This document shows, piece by piece, positions 1-8,277 of a DNA stretch of 64,000 nt. The notes below the pieces were generated by a model. That model did not search any database, was not told the origin of the DNA, and saw only the letters and a list, made by a program, of their open reading frames with translations. A program made the position numbers and the translations under genes. The DNA is taken from the NCBI RefSeq assembly GCF_001506165.1, contig NZ_CP011427.1:1364001-1428000 (forward strand). The letters run 5' to 3'. This DNA is from Pantoea vagans (GTDB lineage Bacteria > Pseudomonadota > Gammaproteobacteria > Enterobacterales > Enterobacteriaceae). Within the stretch, counting starts at the first letter, position 1. Each line of letters begins with the position of its first letter.

Positions 1-1
1 C

Positions 2-622
2 GAACAACAAGCACGCGAAGAGATGGTGCAACTGGGCGCATCCTTCTTCCAGCGCGGTTACGCTACCGGCTCGGCAGGTAACCTGTCGTTGCTGTTGGAA
101 GATGGCAACCTGCTGGCCACGCCAACCGGCTCCTGCCTGGGGGAATTGCAGGCCGACCGTTTGTCAAAAGTCACTATGCAGGGCGAGTGGATCTCGGGTG
201 ATAAGCCTTCGAAAGAAGTCGCGTTTCATCGGGCGCTGTATCTGAACAATCCCGCCTGTAAAGCGGTGGTGCACCTGCACAGCCATTATCTGACGGCGCT
301 GTCGTGCCTGAACGATCTGGATAGCGAGAATTGCATTCGCCCGTTCACGCCCTATGTGGTGATGCGCGTGGGTGATGTGCCGGTGGTGCCGTATTACAAA
401 CCGGGTGACGATCGTCTGGCGGAAGATTTGGCGCAGCTCGCACCACGTTACAACGCCTTCCTGCTGGCCAATCACGGTCCGGTGGTGGTGGGTAAATCGC
501 TGCGTGAAGCAGCCAATAATACTGAAGAGCTGGAAGAGACCGCGCGTCTGATGTTCACGCTCGGCGACCGCTCCATTCGTTATCTCACCGATAGCGAAGT
601 CGCGGAATTGAGGAATTACTGA
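2..622 (+). CDS. otnC: 3-oxo-tetronate 4-phosphate decarboxylase, 5' end outside window
   Basis: Class II (zinc) aldolase-family enzyme that decarboxylates 3-oxo-tetronate 4-phosphate to dihydroxyacetone phosphate during threonate or erythronate catabolism. The reading frame is open to the left edge, so the true start is outside the window; an internal ATG at 23 is not the start, because the residues before it (EQQAREE) resemble the family N-terminus. Visible motifs are GNLS, the phosphate-binding TGS, the metal-site HLHS and the later ANHGPVV. The protein matches E. coli OtnC (YgbL) nearly end to end. Its stop TGA overlaps the otnI ATG by one base, so the two genes are translationally coupled. 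Confidence 0.9.
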   Translation, partial: EQQAREEMVQLGASFFQRGYATGSAGNLSLLLEDGNLLATPTGSCLGELQADRLSKVTMQGEWISGDKPSKEVAFHRALYLNNPACKAVVHLHSHYLTALSCLNDLDSENCIRPFTPYVVMRVGDVPVVPYYKPGDDRLAEDLAQLAPRYNAFLLANHGPVVVGKSLREAANNTEELEETARLMFTLGDRSIRYLTDSEVAELRNY

Positions 623-1401
623 TGCCAAAGTTTGCTGCCAATTTATCGACCCAGTTTGGCGAACTGCCATTTATCGAACGCTTTGCCGCTGCGGCCAACG
701 CCGGTTTCCGCGCCGTTGAGTTCCTGTTCCCGTACGACTATCCCGCTGAGGTGATTAAAGCCGAGCTGGAGAAACATCAGCTGGAGTTGGTGCTGTTCAA
801 CACCGCGGCCGGTAATGTGCAGGCCGGTGAGTGGGGCGTGTCTGCCATTCCGGGCCGTGAAGCGGAAGCTCGCGCTGATATCGATCGCGCGCTGGAATAT
901 GCCATTGCCCTGAATTGCCCGCAAGTGCATGTGATGGCAGCCACAGTGCCAAACGGTGCCGACCAGGCGGTGTACGAAGAGACGTTTGTGCGCAACATGC
1001 ATTACGCCTCAGAGTGCTTTGCACCGCATGGCATTCGTTTGCTGCTGGAAGCACTGAATCCGGTGACCAAACCGAATTACCTCTATTCCAGCCAGTATCA
1101 GACGCTGGCGATGATGGAGCGAATTGACCGTCCAAATGTGTTCACGCAGTTGGACCTGTTCCACGCGCAGCTGGTGGACGGCAATCTCAGCCACCTGATC
1201 CGTGAATACGCCGGACGCTATCGTCACATCCAGATCGCATCCGCGCCACATCGTCATGAGCCGGATGAGGGCGAGATCAACTATCCGTACCTGTTCAACC
1301 TGTTGGATGAGGTTGGTTACGACGGCTGGGTTGGTTGCGAATACTTCCCACGCGGTCGTACCGAAGCGGGACTCGGCTGGTTCGCCCCTTACGCCAAATA
1401 A
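622..1401 (+). CDS. otnI: 2-oxo-tetronate isomerase
   Basis: Sugar isomerase of the hydroxypyruvate-isomerase-like TIM-barrel family, 259 residues, which interconverts 2-oxo- and 3-oxo-tetronate phosphates before OtnC acts. It matches E. coli OtnI (YgbM) along its length: the N-terminal MPKFAANLS, a glutamate in LLEALNP, LDLFHAQ and the C-terminal GCEYFPRG are the expected barrel and metal-site segments. The start codon overlaps the otnC stop, so both belong to one operon. The permease downstream is separated by an ERIC element. The synteny otnC-otnI-gntP family transporter is that of E. coli ygbLMN. Confidence 0.9.
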   Translation: MPKFAANLSTQFGELPFIERFAAAANAGFRAVEFLFPYDYPAEVIKAELEKHQLELVLFNTAAGNVQAGEWGVSAIPGREAEARADIDRALEYAIALNCPQVHVMAATVPNGADQAVYEETFVRNMHYASECFAPHGIRLLLEALNPVTKPNYLYSSQYQTLAMMERIDRPNVFTQLDLFHAQLVDGNLSHLIREYAGRYRHIQIASAPHRHEPDEGEINYPYLFNLLDEVGYDGWVGCEYFPRGRTEAGLGWFAPYAK

Positions 1402-1487
1402 CCTTTGTTGTACCGCTCAGCACAGTGCTTTTGCGCCCTGTGTTGAGTGAAGTCTTACCTGAATTTGTAAAACACTAAAAAAACATA

Positions 1488-1688
1488 CCCAAGGCTCCCC
1501 TAAATAATTCGAGCTGCAGGACAAAAGCGTCGAAGGACGCTTTTGAACAGCGCTTGCGCTGGCCCGCAGGGTGAGGCCATAGGCCGAATCATGCGGCAAG
1601 TGGGCGAATCCCCAGGAGCTTACATAAGTAAGTGACTGGGGTGAATCCACGCAGCCAACGCACCTGCGGCTTGAAGTATGACGGGGAA
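1488..1688. repeat. ERIC element carrying a ~71-bp internal insertion
   Basis: The core at about 1604-1650 matches the two classical ERIC primer sites almost exactly (GAATCCCCAGGAGCTTACAT and AAGTAAGTGACTGGGGTGA). The outer arms, AATTCGAGCTGCAGG on the left and CACCTGCGGCTTGAAGTATG on the right, are also ERIC. Unlike the usual ~127-bp element, a segment at about 1521-1591 interrupts the left arm. That segment is itself made of hairpins: AAAAGCGTC/GACGCTTTT and CAGCGC/GCGCTG. The element lies between otnI and its permease and would be transcribed with them. Confidence 0.85.
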
Positions 1689-1706
1689 TAGAATTAGAGG
1701 TTTATC

Positions 1707-3059
1707 ATGTCTACCGCGTTGCTGCTTGCTATCGCTACGGCCAGCATAGTCATATTGCTGCTGCTGGTGATTAAAGCCAAAGTTCATCCGTTTGTTGCTT
1801 TACTGATTGTCAGTCTTATCGTTGCCATCAGTACCGGGATCCCGGCTGATAAAATCATGGAAACCATCTTTAGCGGCATGGGCAACCTGCTGGGGCATAT
1901 CACCATCATCATCGTGCTGGGGGCGATGCTGGGCGCAGTGATTGAAGCCTCGGGCGGTGCCGAATCATTGGCACAGCGCTTCAGTAAGACGCTCGGTATC
2001 AAACGTACCGTTGCAGCACTGACCATGGCAGCGTTTATCCTCGGTATTCCGGTGTTCTTTGAAGTCGGCTTTATTATTGTGATCCCGCTGATCTACGGCT
2101 TCACTAAGGTGGCACGCGTCTCACCGTTGAAGTTTGGTCTGCCAATGGCGGGTGTGATGCTGACGGTGCATGTGGCGTTGCCAACGCATCCGGGTGCTGC
2201 CGCCGCCGCCGGTATTCTGCATACCGATATGGGCTGGTTGATGATGTTGGGTATCCTGATCTCCATTCCAGTGGGTGTGGTGGGTTACTACGTCGCCAAA
2301 GCCATGAACCTGCGCCAGTATCACCTTTCGGTGGATGTACTGGAGCAGTTGCAGTTAGCGAAACCCGAAGGCACGGTAAAGAGCGAAGTGCCACCACCGG
2401 GCGCACTGACCATTGCGGGTCTGATTGTGGTGCCGATTGTGTTGATCGTACTGGGAACCCTGGCGCACTCGGTGTTAGCAGAAGGTAGCGTTCTCCGTTC
2501 AGTGATGACGGTGATTGGTAATCCGCCGATTGCCCTGTTAATCGCGCTGGCGCTGGCGGCCTGGTTACTCGGCATACGTCGCGGCTGGAGCAAAGAGAAG
2601 CTGGAAGATCTGACTGGCCGTGCGATCCCAAGTTCTGCCAGCGTAATTCTGGTGGCGGGTGCGGGCGGTGCTTTCGGTAAAGTGCTGGTGGAGTCTGGCG
2701 TGGGTAAAGCGCTGGCGGTGACGCTGGAAACTTTGCATCTGCCACTGGTGCCAGCGGCGTTTATCCTGTCACTGGCGCTGCGAGCGTCACAGGGCTCTGC
2801 CACGGTGGCGATTCTGACCACCAGCGGCCTGTTAAGCCAGGCGGTGGGCGATGTGACCGACATGCAGCGCGTGCTGGTGACATTAGCAGCATGCTTCGGT
2901 GGCCTGGGCTTGTCACACGTTAATGATGCCGGTTTCTGGGTGGTGACGCGCTATCTGGGTCTGTCAGTGGCTGATGGCCTTAAGACCTGGACCGTGCTGA
3001 CCACGCTGATGGGCCTGAGCGGTTTTGCCCTGACGTGGATGGTGTGGGGCTTGATTTAA
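1707..3059 (+). CDS. ygbN: GntP-family sugar-acid permease (YgbN-like)
   Basis: Inner-membrane H+-coupled permease of the gluconate (GntP) family, 450 residues with about 12 hydrophobic segments. By position it is the importer of the tetronate substrate (threonate or erythronate) for OtnC/OtnI. It resembles E. coli YgbN throughout, including LGIPVFFEVGFIIVIPLIYG, the segment LTVHVALPTHPG, and ASQGSATVAILTTSG. The start ATG follows AGAGGTTTATC. It is separated from otnI by about 305 bp that are mostly an ERIC element, so co-transcription is likely but not shown. Substrate assignment is from context. Confidence 0.85.
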   Translation: MSTALLLAIATASIVILLLLVIKAKVHPFVALLIVSLIVAISTGIPADKIMETIFSGMGNLLGHITIIIVLGAMLGAVIEASGGAESLAQRFSKTLGIKRTVAALTMAAFILGIPVFFEVGFIIVIPLIYGFTKVARVSPLKFGLPMAGVMLTVHVALPTHPGAAAAAGILHTDMGWLMMLGILISIPVGVVGYYVAKAMNLRQYHLSVDVLEQLQLAKPEGTVKSEVPPPGALTIAGLIVVPIVLIVLGTLAHSVLAEGSVLRSVMTVIGNPPIALLIALALAAWLLGIRRGWSKEKLEDLTGRAIPSSASVILVAGAGGAFGKVLVESGVGKALAVTLETLHLPLVPAAFILSLALRASQGSATVAILTTSGLLSQAVGDVTDMQRVLVTLAACFGGLGLSHVNDAGFWVVTRYLGLSVADGLKTWTVLTTLMGLSGFALTWMVWGLI

Positions 3060-3072
3060 ATAAGCAGCTAAA

Positions 3073-3187
3073 GGCCCCCATCCTAACCCTCTCCCACATG
3101 CGGGAGAGGGGACCGCCCGCAGAAGTCGTTAAATTCTGTGCGGTTTTCTCCCTCTCCCTGTGGGAGAGGGCCGGGGTGAGGGCATCA
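3073..3187. repeat. REP pair (BIME-like), convergent hairpins
   Basis: Two inverted REP-like units, CCCTCTCCCACATGCGGGAGAGGG and the facing TCCCTGTGGGAGAGGGCCGG, lie in the gap between the convergent permease and sbcB genes. Each forms a strong GGGAGAGG/CCTCTCCC hairpin, and the right unit carries the GGCCGGGGTGAGGG tail seen in enterobacterial REPs. It probably limits read-through and stabilises transcript ends on both strands. Confidence 0.75.
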
Positions 3188-3199
3188 GACTGCTAATGA

Positions 3200-4621
3200 T
3201 TAAGACACCAGTTCCTGCGCATACAAATACAACGCTTTCAGCTGTGCCATCTTCTCCGCGTTATCCTCATGCAAACTCGCTAACGACTCCAGCTCCAGCA
3301 AAAACGCCTGCACGCGCTCGGCATTCAGCGCTTCACGGCGGTGCTGTAACCAGCGCTGCTGCTCTTGATCATCCAGGGTGCCAGGAAAGTTGCGCGCGCG
3401 GTAACGGAACAGCAGTTTGGCGATGCGTTTATCGTCAAAGGCCAAATCCAGGGCCGGTAAATTCTGGGGGGGCGTCTGGCGCACAATGTTCATATTGGCG
3501 CGATCGGCATCGCTAAAGAAGCCATCATACAATTGCGCATCAACATCATCGGAAGGCTTAAACGGCTCCGCGTCGGCAAACAACGTGACCGCTTTCTCAC
3601 GCACTTCGGCATGTTGACGCAGCAGCGCAAGGTTCGCCAGGCAACGCTGACGATCGATATTCAGCCGCTCGGCATCTTCAGGGCGCAAGGTATTGGCAGG
3701 CGCAAGCACCGGGCACTTATTGATGTGCACCAGTTTGATCGGCACAGCTGCCCGGTCACCCAGTTCACTCTGTTTGGTGTAGAGACGCTCACGCAGTTCA
3801 TCTGCATTCAGCTCCAGCAGTGGCGACATATCTCCCGCCAAATCCACCACGATCAGCGCATTACGATTATCCGGATGCCATGCCACGGGCACCACCCAAC
3901 TGGTGTTGCCGCGCGCCGCACCGAACATGCCTGAAACATGCACCAGCGGCTTCATCTGTGGGATATCAATCAGGTTCATCAGTTTCTGTTTATTGCGATG
4001 GGTAAACAGAAACTCAAATAGCTTCGGCTGCTTCTCTTTGACCAGTTTGGCCATCGCCAGTGTGGCGTAGACATCGGACATCGCATCGTGCGCTTGCTCA
4101 TGCGCCACACCGTTTGCCTTGGTGAGGTGCTCCAGCTTAAAGCTGGGGAAACCGTCATCATTCTCCGGCCAGACAATGCCGTCAGGACGCAGGGCATAGC
4201 AGGCACGCATCACATCCAGCAGATCCCAACGTGAGTTGCCGTTTTGCCAGCTCCAGCCGTAGGGATCAAAAAAGTTGCGATAGAAGATGTTGCGCGTGAC
4301 TTCATCATCAAAGCGCACGTTGTTGTAACCAATCACACAGGTTTGTGGCTCGGTAAACAGCCCGTGAATACGCTCAGCAAAGGCCGTTTCCGTCACGCCG
4401 CGCGCTTTGGCGACCTGCGGTGTGATACCGGTGATCATTACCGCTTCCGGTTGTGGCAGGTAGTCATCGGCGGGCTGGCAATAAAACACCTGCGGTTCAC
4501 CTACCGCATTGAAATCTTTATCGGTACGCAGCCCGGCAAACTGCGCGGGGCGGTCCAGTGAGGGACTTTTACCGAAGGTCTCGTAATCATGGAACAAGAA
4601 GGTGAACTCAGAGGCGGGCAC
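3200..4621 (-). CDS. sbcB: Exodeoxyribonuclease I
   Basis: 3'-5' single-strand DNA exonuclease acting in recombination and mismatch repair. It has an N-terminal DEDD exonuclease domain with HDYETFG (first acidic pair), GYNNVRFDDE, and the later HDAMSDVYA containing the catalytic His/Asp, followed by the SH3-like and helical C-terminal domains. It aligns along its whole length with E. coli ExoI. The frame opens further to a TTG at 4648, but that codon has no ribosome site. The GTG at 4621 has AGGA seven bases upstream and gives 473 residues, close to the family length of 475, so it is preferred. It is divergent from dacD, as in the sbcB-dacD-sbmC-yeeA-yeeX block of E. coli. Confidence 0.95.
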   Translation of the reverse strand: MPASEFTFLFHDYETFGKSPSLDRPAQFAGLRTDKDFNAVGEPQVFYCQPADDYLPQPEAVMITGITPQVAKARGVTETAFAERIHGLFTEPQTCVIGYNNVRFDDEVTRNIFYRNFFDPYGWSWQNGNSRWDLLDVMRACYALRPDGIVWPENDDGFPSFKLEHLTKANGVAHEQAHDAMSDVYATLAMAKLVKEKQPKLFEFLFTHRNKQKLMNLIDIPQMKPLVHVSGMFGAARGNTSWVVPVAWHPDNRNALIVVDLAGDMSPLLELNADELRERLYTKQSELGDRAAVPIKLVHINKCPVLAPANTLRPEDAERLNIDRQRCLANLALLRQHAEVREKAVTLFADAEPFKPSDDVDAQLYDGFFSDADRANMNIVRQTPPQNLPALDLAFDDKRIAKLLFRYRARNFPGTLDDQEQQRWLQHRREALNAERVQAFLLELESLASLHEDNAEKMAQLKALYLYAQELVS

Positions 4622-4820
4622 GGCGGTATCCTGGCAGTGGAAAATCAACGCACAGAATAGTCGTGTGCCGGGGCCAGCACAACCTTGTTTGCCATTGCTG
4701 CGGAAGGGCGCGCAGCATTTGTCCGCAGTTCATACTTTTTTTCAATTTATTCAAATATCAAAGCGCTAATTGCCGTAAAACGTGCGGCGGTAAATTCATT
4801 TTTTTGATTTCGAGGAAGAA

Positions 4821-5990
4821 GTGTTGAAAAGGCGTCTGTTGGTAACTGTATCTGGAATGATTGTTTGGGCATCGCTGGCACAGGCTGACGACAGCATGCC
4901 ATTCCCTCTGACGCCTCCGCCGATTGATGCGGCTTCATGGGTGTTAATGGACGCCACAACGGGCCAAATCCTCACGGCGGGCAATCCCGATGAAGAGCGT
5001 AATCCGGCGAGCCTCACCAAACTGATGACCGGTTACGTGGTCGATCGTGCGGTCGATCAGAAAAAAATCACCCGTGATGATGTGGTCACCGTGGGTAAAG
5101 ATGCCTGGGCGGCGGGAAATCCGGTGTTCAAGGGTTCTTCACTGATGTTCCTTAAGCCCGGCGATAAAGTCACCGTTCGCGATTTGATGCGCGGTGTGAT
5201 CATCGATTCCGGCAACGATGCTTGCGTGGCGTTGGCAGATTACGTCGCAGGCAGTCAGGACAGCTTCGTCAATATGATGAACAACTATGTCCAGAAGCTC
5301 GGCCTGACGCACACCCATTTTGAAACCGTGCACGGTCTGGATGCGCCGGGTCAGCACACCACCGCGCGTGATTTGGCGGTGCTGTCACGTGCGATCATCA
5401 ACGGCGAGCAAGATTTCTACGCCATGTACGCAGAGAAAACCCTGAGCTGGAACGGCATTACCCAGAACAACCGTAACGGTTTGTTGTGGGATCAAAACCT
5501 TCACGTAGATGGCATGAAAACAGGCCATACTGAAACAGCAGGTTTTAACATCATCGCGTCAAACATTGTCGGCCGTCATCGTCTGATTGCGGTGATCATG
5601 GGCGGCAAGAGCTCAAAAGGGCGCGAAGAGCAGGCACGCAAACTGCTGGTGTGGGGCCAGAACAACTTTGACACCGTGCAGCTGTTCCATGCCGGTAAGA
5701 AAATCGGCACCGAGAATGTCTGGTACGGCAACCCACATAAAGTGGATGTCGGCACCACCGAGGATATCTACCTGTCGCTGCCGCGCACTGAAGTCTCTAA
5801 CGTGATGGCGAAATACGTTATCGAACGTAAAGACCTGGAAGCACCGCTGAAAGCGGGTGAGCAGGTGGGTGAAATTCAGGTGATGGACAAAGATAAACAG
5901 CTGGCAAGCTATCCGCTGTACGCATTACAAGCGGTGGACAAAGCGGGCATCATCACGCGCATCAGCGACTACGTGAAACAGAAACTGTAA
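4821..5990 (+). CDS. dacD: D-alanyl-D-alanine carboxypeptidase (PBP6b)
   Basis: Low-molecular-mass penicillin-binding protein that trims the terminal D-Ala from peptidoglycan pentapeptides in the periplasm. A 22-residue signal peptide ends at LAQA. Active-site motifs are SLTK (Ser64, Lys67), SGN (130-132) and KTG (233-235), followed by the C-terminal beta domain. The last residues (RISDYVKQKL) can form the amphipathic membrane anchor of this class. The length of 389 residues fits DacD (388 in E. coli). The start is GTG at 4821 or the adjacent TTG at 4824; GAGG at 4812-4815 serves either. Gene order with sbcB and sbmC supports dacD rather than dacA or dacC. Confidence 0.93.
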   Translation: MLKRRLLVTVSGMIVWASLAQADDSMPFPLTPPPIDAASWVLMDATTGQILTAGNPDEERNPASLTKLMTGYVVDRAVDQKKITRDDVVTVGKDAWAAGNPVFKGSSLMFLKPGDKVTVRDLMRGVIIDSGNDACVALADYVAGSQDSFVNMMNNYVQKLGLTHTHFETVHGLDAPGQHTTARDLAVLSRAIINGEQDFYAMYAEKTLSWNGITQNNRNGLLWDQNLHVDGMKTGHTETAGFNIIASNIVGRHRLIAVIMGGKSSKGREEQARKLLVWGQNNFDTVQLFHAGKKIGTENVWYGNPHKVDVGTTEDIYLSLPRTEVSNVMAKYVIERKDLEAPLKAGEQVGEIQVMDKDKQLASYPLYALQAVDKAGIITRISDYVKQKL

Positions 5991-6079
5991 TCCGCAGCGG
6001 GTTTCAGAGCCGCTCCTGTCGCCGGAAAGGTTCAGGAGTGGCACTCTCTGGCTTTCTGCTGCTGACCGGAGGCAAAAGT

Positions 6080-6544
6080 ATGAAAGCATCAATTGTCGAG
6101 CGTAAGCCACAAAGCTGGCTGGGCTACCATCTGCAAGGGCCTTGGCAAGAGACCGTACCACACGGATTCAACCAGTTAAAAAGCTGGGTGGAGCAGCATG
6201 GTATGACCGGTGAATGGCTGGCTATCTATTACGGCAATCCTGAAGTGTTACCCCCTGAAGAGCTGCGCGTCGAAACGGTCATCACGGCCCCTACCGATGC
6301 GGTCCCCTCGTATGGCGATGATATTGAGCAGGGGCTGTTGCCCGGCGGCCACTATTTTCATGCCCGCATGGAGGTGGTGAACAACGATTTCTTCACCGCC
6401 TGGCACAGTTTATTCGATCACCTAAAGGCGCAGGACGGCTGGCAAGTCGATAACCGTCCATGCTTCGAACACTACCTTTCTGATGGGGCCGACAGCGGCG
6501 ACTGGCTGGTGGATATGTACATACCCGTGCGTGCAGCCGACTAA
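6080..6544 (+). CDS. sbmC: DNA gyrase inhibitor SbmC (GyrI)
   Basis: GyrI-like small-molecule-binding domain protein, 154 residues. E. coli SbmC binds gyrase and counters gyrase poisons such as microcin B17. The N-terminus (GYHLQGPWQETV), YYGNPE and the C-terminal CFEHYL followed by MYIPV match the family. The ATG at 6080 is chosen because GGAGG (6068-6072) sits seven bases upstream; an in-frame ATG at 6038 would add 14 unrelated residues. It is collinear with dacD and yeeA as in E. coli. No LexA box (CTGT-N8-ACAG) is visible between dacD and the start, although the E. coli gene is SOS-induced. Confidence 0.9.
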   Translation: MKASIVERKPQSWLGYHLQGPWQETVPHGFNQLKSWVEQHGMTGEWLAIYYGNPEVLPPEELRVETVITAPTDAVPSYGDDIEQGLLPGGHYFHARMEVVNNDFFTAWHSLFDHLKAQDGWQVDNRPCFEHYLSDGADSGDWLVDMYIPVRAAD

Positions 6545-6554
6545 TATCTCCGGC

Positions 6555-6596
6555 GCGTTACATCTATGTTTAGATGTAGAAAATTAGATGTAACGC
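6555..6596. promoter_or_regulatory. Palindrome cluster built from three AGATGT half-sites
   Basis: Between sbmC and yeeA, GCGTTACATCT (6555-6565) pairs exactly with AGATGTAACGC (6586-6596). Inside it, TACATCTA (6559-6566) also pairs exactly with TAGATGTA (6571-6578). The two alternative pairings share the left arm, so the same half-site occurs three times. No T-tract follows, so a plain terminator is unlikely; an operator for yeeA or a switchable hairpin are possible readings. A second short palindrome, AGTGCT/AGCACT, follows near 6629-6644. Confidence 0.45.
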
Positions 6597-6703
6597 ACTT
6601 GTTGATTCGTAAAAAAAGAGCGGAAAAAGTGCTGTGCAGCACTCAATGTTCGTGTCGTGCCAGGGTAACATAGCGCGCAAATTTTTATCGCTCCCGGACC
6701 ATC

Positions 6704-7762
6704 ATGTTACGTGCTGACAAGCCTATATCGCCGATTGAATTCTGGTTCTATCGCCACTACCGTGCCGTGCATGGCGTGCGCATCGCTATTGCCTTTGTGC
6801 TCTGTTTTCTGTTTGTTCGACTGACGGATATCCCTGAAGGCACCTGGCCGCTGATTACACTGGTGGTGGTGATGGGGCCGATCTCCACTTGGGGGAATGT
6901 CTTCCCGCGCGTCATTCAGCGTATCAGCGGCACCTTTGCCGGTCTGGCATCGGGCCTGATTGCGCTCAAGTTAGAGTTGTTATCGCTGCCGATGATGCTC
7001 TCATGGTGCTTTGTGGTGATGATCATCTGCGGCTATCTGACGCTGGGGAAACACCCCTATATGGCGCTGCTGATCGGTATCACACTGGGCGTGGTGGTGG
7101 GTGCTCCCGCCGGAGATTTTACCGTGGCACTGTGGCGCGGCGGGGATGTGATTCTGGGTTCGGTGATGGCGTTGCTGTTCAGCGCAATTCTGGCGCAGCG
7201 GGCTTTTACCCACTGGCGCATTCAGCTGTCTGATTCGTTTCTGGCGATGGCCAAGCTGCATCACACCGGGTTCTCCGCCAACCTGTTGGAAAAACCGCGT
7301 TTAAACAAGCCGTTTCAGAAGCAGTTAACCAGCGTGATCAAGATGCGCTCGCTGCTGGAGCCGGCCAGTAAAGAGACGCGCATTCCAAAATCGGTGTTTG
7401 AAGCCATACAGACCATTAACCGTAATATGGTTAACACCATGCAGATGCAAATTGATGCGTGGTGGTCATCGCGTGAGAGTCACTTACTGCTGCTCAATGC
7501 CCCGGCACTGCGCCGCAGCCAGAAAATGACGGAAGACACGCTCAACGCGCTGGCGACCTTGATGGTAAAAGGGGAGACGGAGCAGGTGATCGCCAATAGC
7601 CATCAACTGGAAGAGATCACCCAAGAGCTGGAGCAGTTGATTGCCAACCGCAGCGGGCGGCTGGAGACCACGGCCATCTATGGCTATGTGTGGCTGAGTC
7701 TGGAACAGGCGCGTCAGTTGGAGCGGATGACAGACCTGGTACGACTGGCATTGCGCAAATAG
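6704..7762 (+). CDS. yeeA: FUSC-family inner-membrane protein YeeA
   Basis: Inner-membrane protein of the fusaric-acid-resistance/aromatic-acid exporter (FUSC) superfamily, 352 residues, the same length as E. coli YeeA. The N-terminal half carries about six hydrophobic segments (residues ~25-170). The C-terminal half is a cytoplasmic helical domain with the family-typical ASKETRIPKS and AIQTINRN. The transported substrate is not known. It follows sbmC after 160 bp that contain a palindrome cluster and a second short hairpin. Confidence 0.85.
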   Translation: MLRADKPISPIEFWFYRHYRAVHGVRIAIAFVLCFLFVRLTDIPEGTWPLITLVVVMGPISTWGNVFPRVIQRISGTFAGLASGLIALKLELLSLPMMLSWCFVVMIICGYLTLGKHPYMALLIGITLGVVVGAPAGDFTVALWRGGDVILGSVMALLFSAILAQRAFTHWRIQLSDSFLAMAKLHHTGFSANLLEKPRLNKPFQKQLTSVIKMRSLLEPASKETRIPKSVFEAIQTINRNMVNTMQMQIDAWWSSRESHLLLLNAPALRRSQKMTEDTLNALATLMVKGETEQVIANSHQLEEITQELEQLIANRSGRLETTAIYGYVWLSLEQARQLERMTDLVRLALRK

Positions 7763-7923
7763 TTTTCTCAGGCAATGACTTAATGTGAATCACCCTTTCT
7801 TTGCGCTAAGATAAGTGCCAGTCCGAAATTAGCTGTGAAAATTGCGAACCAGGCTAGCAAGCCGCTAAGCTGTAGCTCATGACTATTCCGCCTGCCGCGG
7901 CAGGCTCAAAGAAAGGTGCCAAC

Positions 7924-8244
7924 ATGGAAAATGCCAAGCAATCATTTCAGGACGTACTGGAGTTTGTGCGTATGTTTCGTCGTAAAAACAAACTGCAGCG
8001 CGAAATCGTGGATAACGAGAAGAAAGTCCGTGATAACCAGAAACGTGTGTTGCTGCTGGACAACCTGAGCGAGTACATCAAACCCGGCATGAGCGTAGAA
8101 GCGATTCAGGAAATCATTGCATCTATGCGCGTGGACTATGAAGACCGCGTTGATGAATACATCATCAAAAACGCGGACTTGTCTAAAGAGCGCCGCGAGC
8201 TGTCGAAGAAACTGAAAGCGATGGGCGAACCAAAACCGCAATAA
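7924..8244 (+). CDS. tmaR: PTS-regulating pole-localised protein TmaR (YeeX, DUF496)
   Basis: Small coiled-coil protein, 106 residues, almost identical to E. coli YeeX, which has been renamed TmaR because it clusters at a cell pole and sequesters phosphotransferase enzyme I. Conserved stretches are [38 protein letters not shown] and [17 protein letters not shown]; heptad-rich helices run through most of the chain. The start at 7924 follows AAAGG (7912-7916) with seven-base spacing; an in-frame ATG at 7879 would add residues absent from the family. A strong terminator follows directly. Confidence 0.92.
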   Translation: MENAKQSFQDVLEFVRMFRRKNKLQREIVDNEKKVRDNQKRVLLLDNLSEYIKPGMSVEAIQEIIASMRVDYEDRVDEYIIKNADLSKERRELSKKLKAMGEPKPQ

Positions 8245-8252
8245 ATTTTCAG

Positions 8253-8277
8253 GGTCGCCGTTTACGGCGACCTTTTT
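8253..8277 (+). terminator. Intrinsic terminator after tmaR
   Basis: GGTCGCCG (8253-8260) pairs perfectly with CGGCGACC (8265-8272) across a four-base loop and is followed by TTTTT. The stop codon of the convergent lacI-like gene lies inside the hairpin, so this DNA serves the ends of both genes. Confidence 0.9.

Noticed and set aside
2104..2863. Long minus-strand frames inside the GntP permease gene
   Set aside because: They are antisense shadows of a well-supported membrane protein with no family resemblance.
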